Assembly (NCBI GenBank): GCA_035515515.1
Contig: DATJBC010000182.1
Location: 1 to 22,727, forward strand
Direction: 5' to 3'
DNA length: 22,727 nucleotides
DNA from: DATJBC01 sp035515515
GTDB taxonomy: Bacteria; Actinomycetota; Acidimicrobiia; Acidimicrobiales; UBA8190
Position numbers and translations under genes: made by a program. Positions 22,717-22,727 of this stretch are shown piece after piece. Position 1 is the first letter of the stretch; each line of letters starts with the position of its first letter. The notes below the pieces were generated by a model. It made no database searches. It was not told where the DNA came from and saw only the letters and a program-made list of their open reading frames with translations.

Positions 22717-22727
22717 GGGGCCAAGAG

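Noticed and set aside
1..22727. Mobile elements, CRISPR arrays, tRNA or rRNA genes
   Set aside because: No transposase or integrase motifs, no regularly spaced repeats, and no cloverleaf or rRNA-like sequence seen; gene packing and codon use are uniform apart from the short palindrome region in the murB-ftsQ linker.

Overview
This is a very GC-rich bacterial window, roughly three quarters or more G+C by eye, with nearly every third codon position G or C. It carries an actinobacterial-type division and cell wall (dcw) cluster and the genes that usually follow it. FtsZ, SepF, YggT and a DivIVA/Wag31-like protein, a DNPR-type (meso-diaminopimelate) MurE, GTGA/ATGA gene overlaps and TAnnnT -10 boxes placed 6-7 nt before start codons all point to Actinomycetota. 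A deep, very GC-rich lineage such as Acidimicrobiia is my inference; the sequence does not prove it.

Region 1 (1-12498, + strand) is one tightly packed transcription unit: ftsL (5' end off the window), ftsI, murE, mraY, murD, ftsW, murG, murC and a single reading frame that joins MurB to FtsQ. Most junctions overlap by 4 nt. murF, normally between murE and mraY, is absent, and no ddl is present. The genes supply the cytoplasmic Mur ligases except MurF, the two lipid-carrier steps (MraY, MurG) and the septal synthase FtsW/FtsI with its partners FtsL and FtsQ.

Region 2 (12499-17158, + strand) has ftsZ with its own promoter and a structured leader, then pgeF (peptidoglycan editing, apparently without a canonical start codon), a YggS-type PLP protein, sepF, a small YggT membrane protein and divIVA. 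yggT and divIVA look leaderless. FtsZ, its membrane anchor SepF and the polar/septal scaffold DivIVA are therefore made beside the wall-precursor enzymes.

Region 3 (17174-20326, - strand) is ileS, an isoleucyl-tRNA synthetase of the eukaryote-like type 2 class. It converges on divIVA with only 15 nt between stop codons and probably has a leaderless mRNA.

Region 4 (20327-22727, + strand) is a divergent promoter region followed by a TraR/DksA-type zinc-finger protein with a long histone H1-like Lys/Ala/Pro tail, then lspA and an RluA/RluD-family pseudouridine synthase.

I found no tRNA, rRNA, CRISPR array, insertion sequence or clear horizontally acquired segment. The most striking features are a MerR-like palindrome inside the MurB-FtsQ linker, where normal GC-rich codon choice breaks down, the fusion itself, the missing murF, the unusual low-complexity parts of FtsI, and the H1-like tail on the DksA-type protein.
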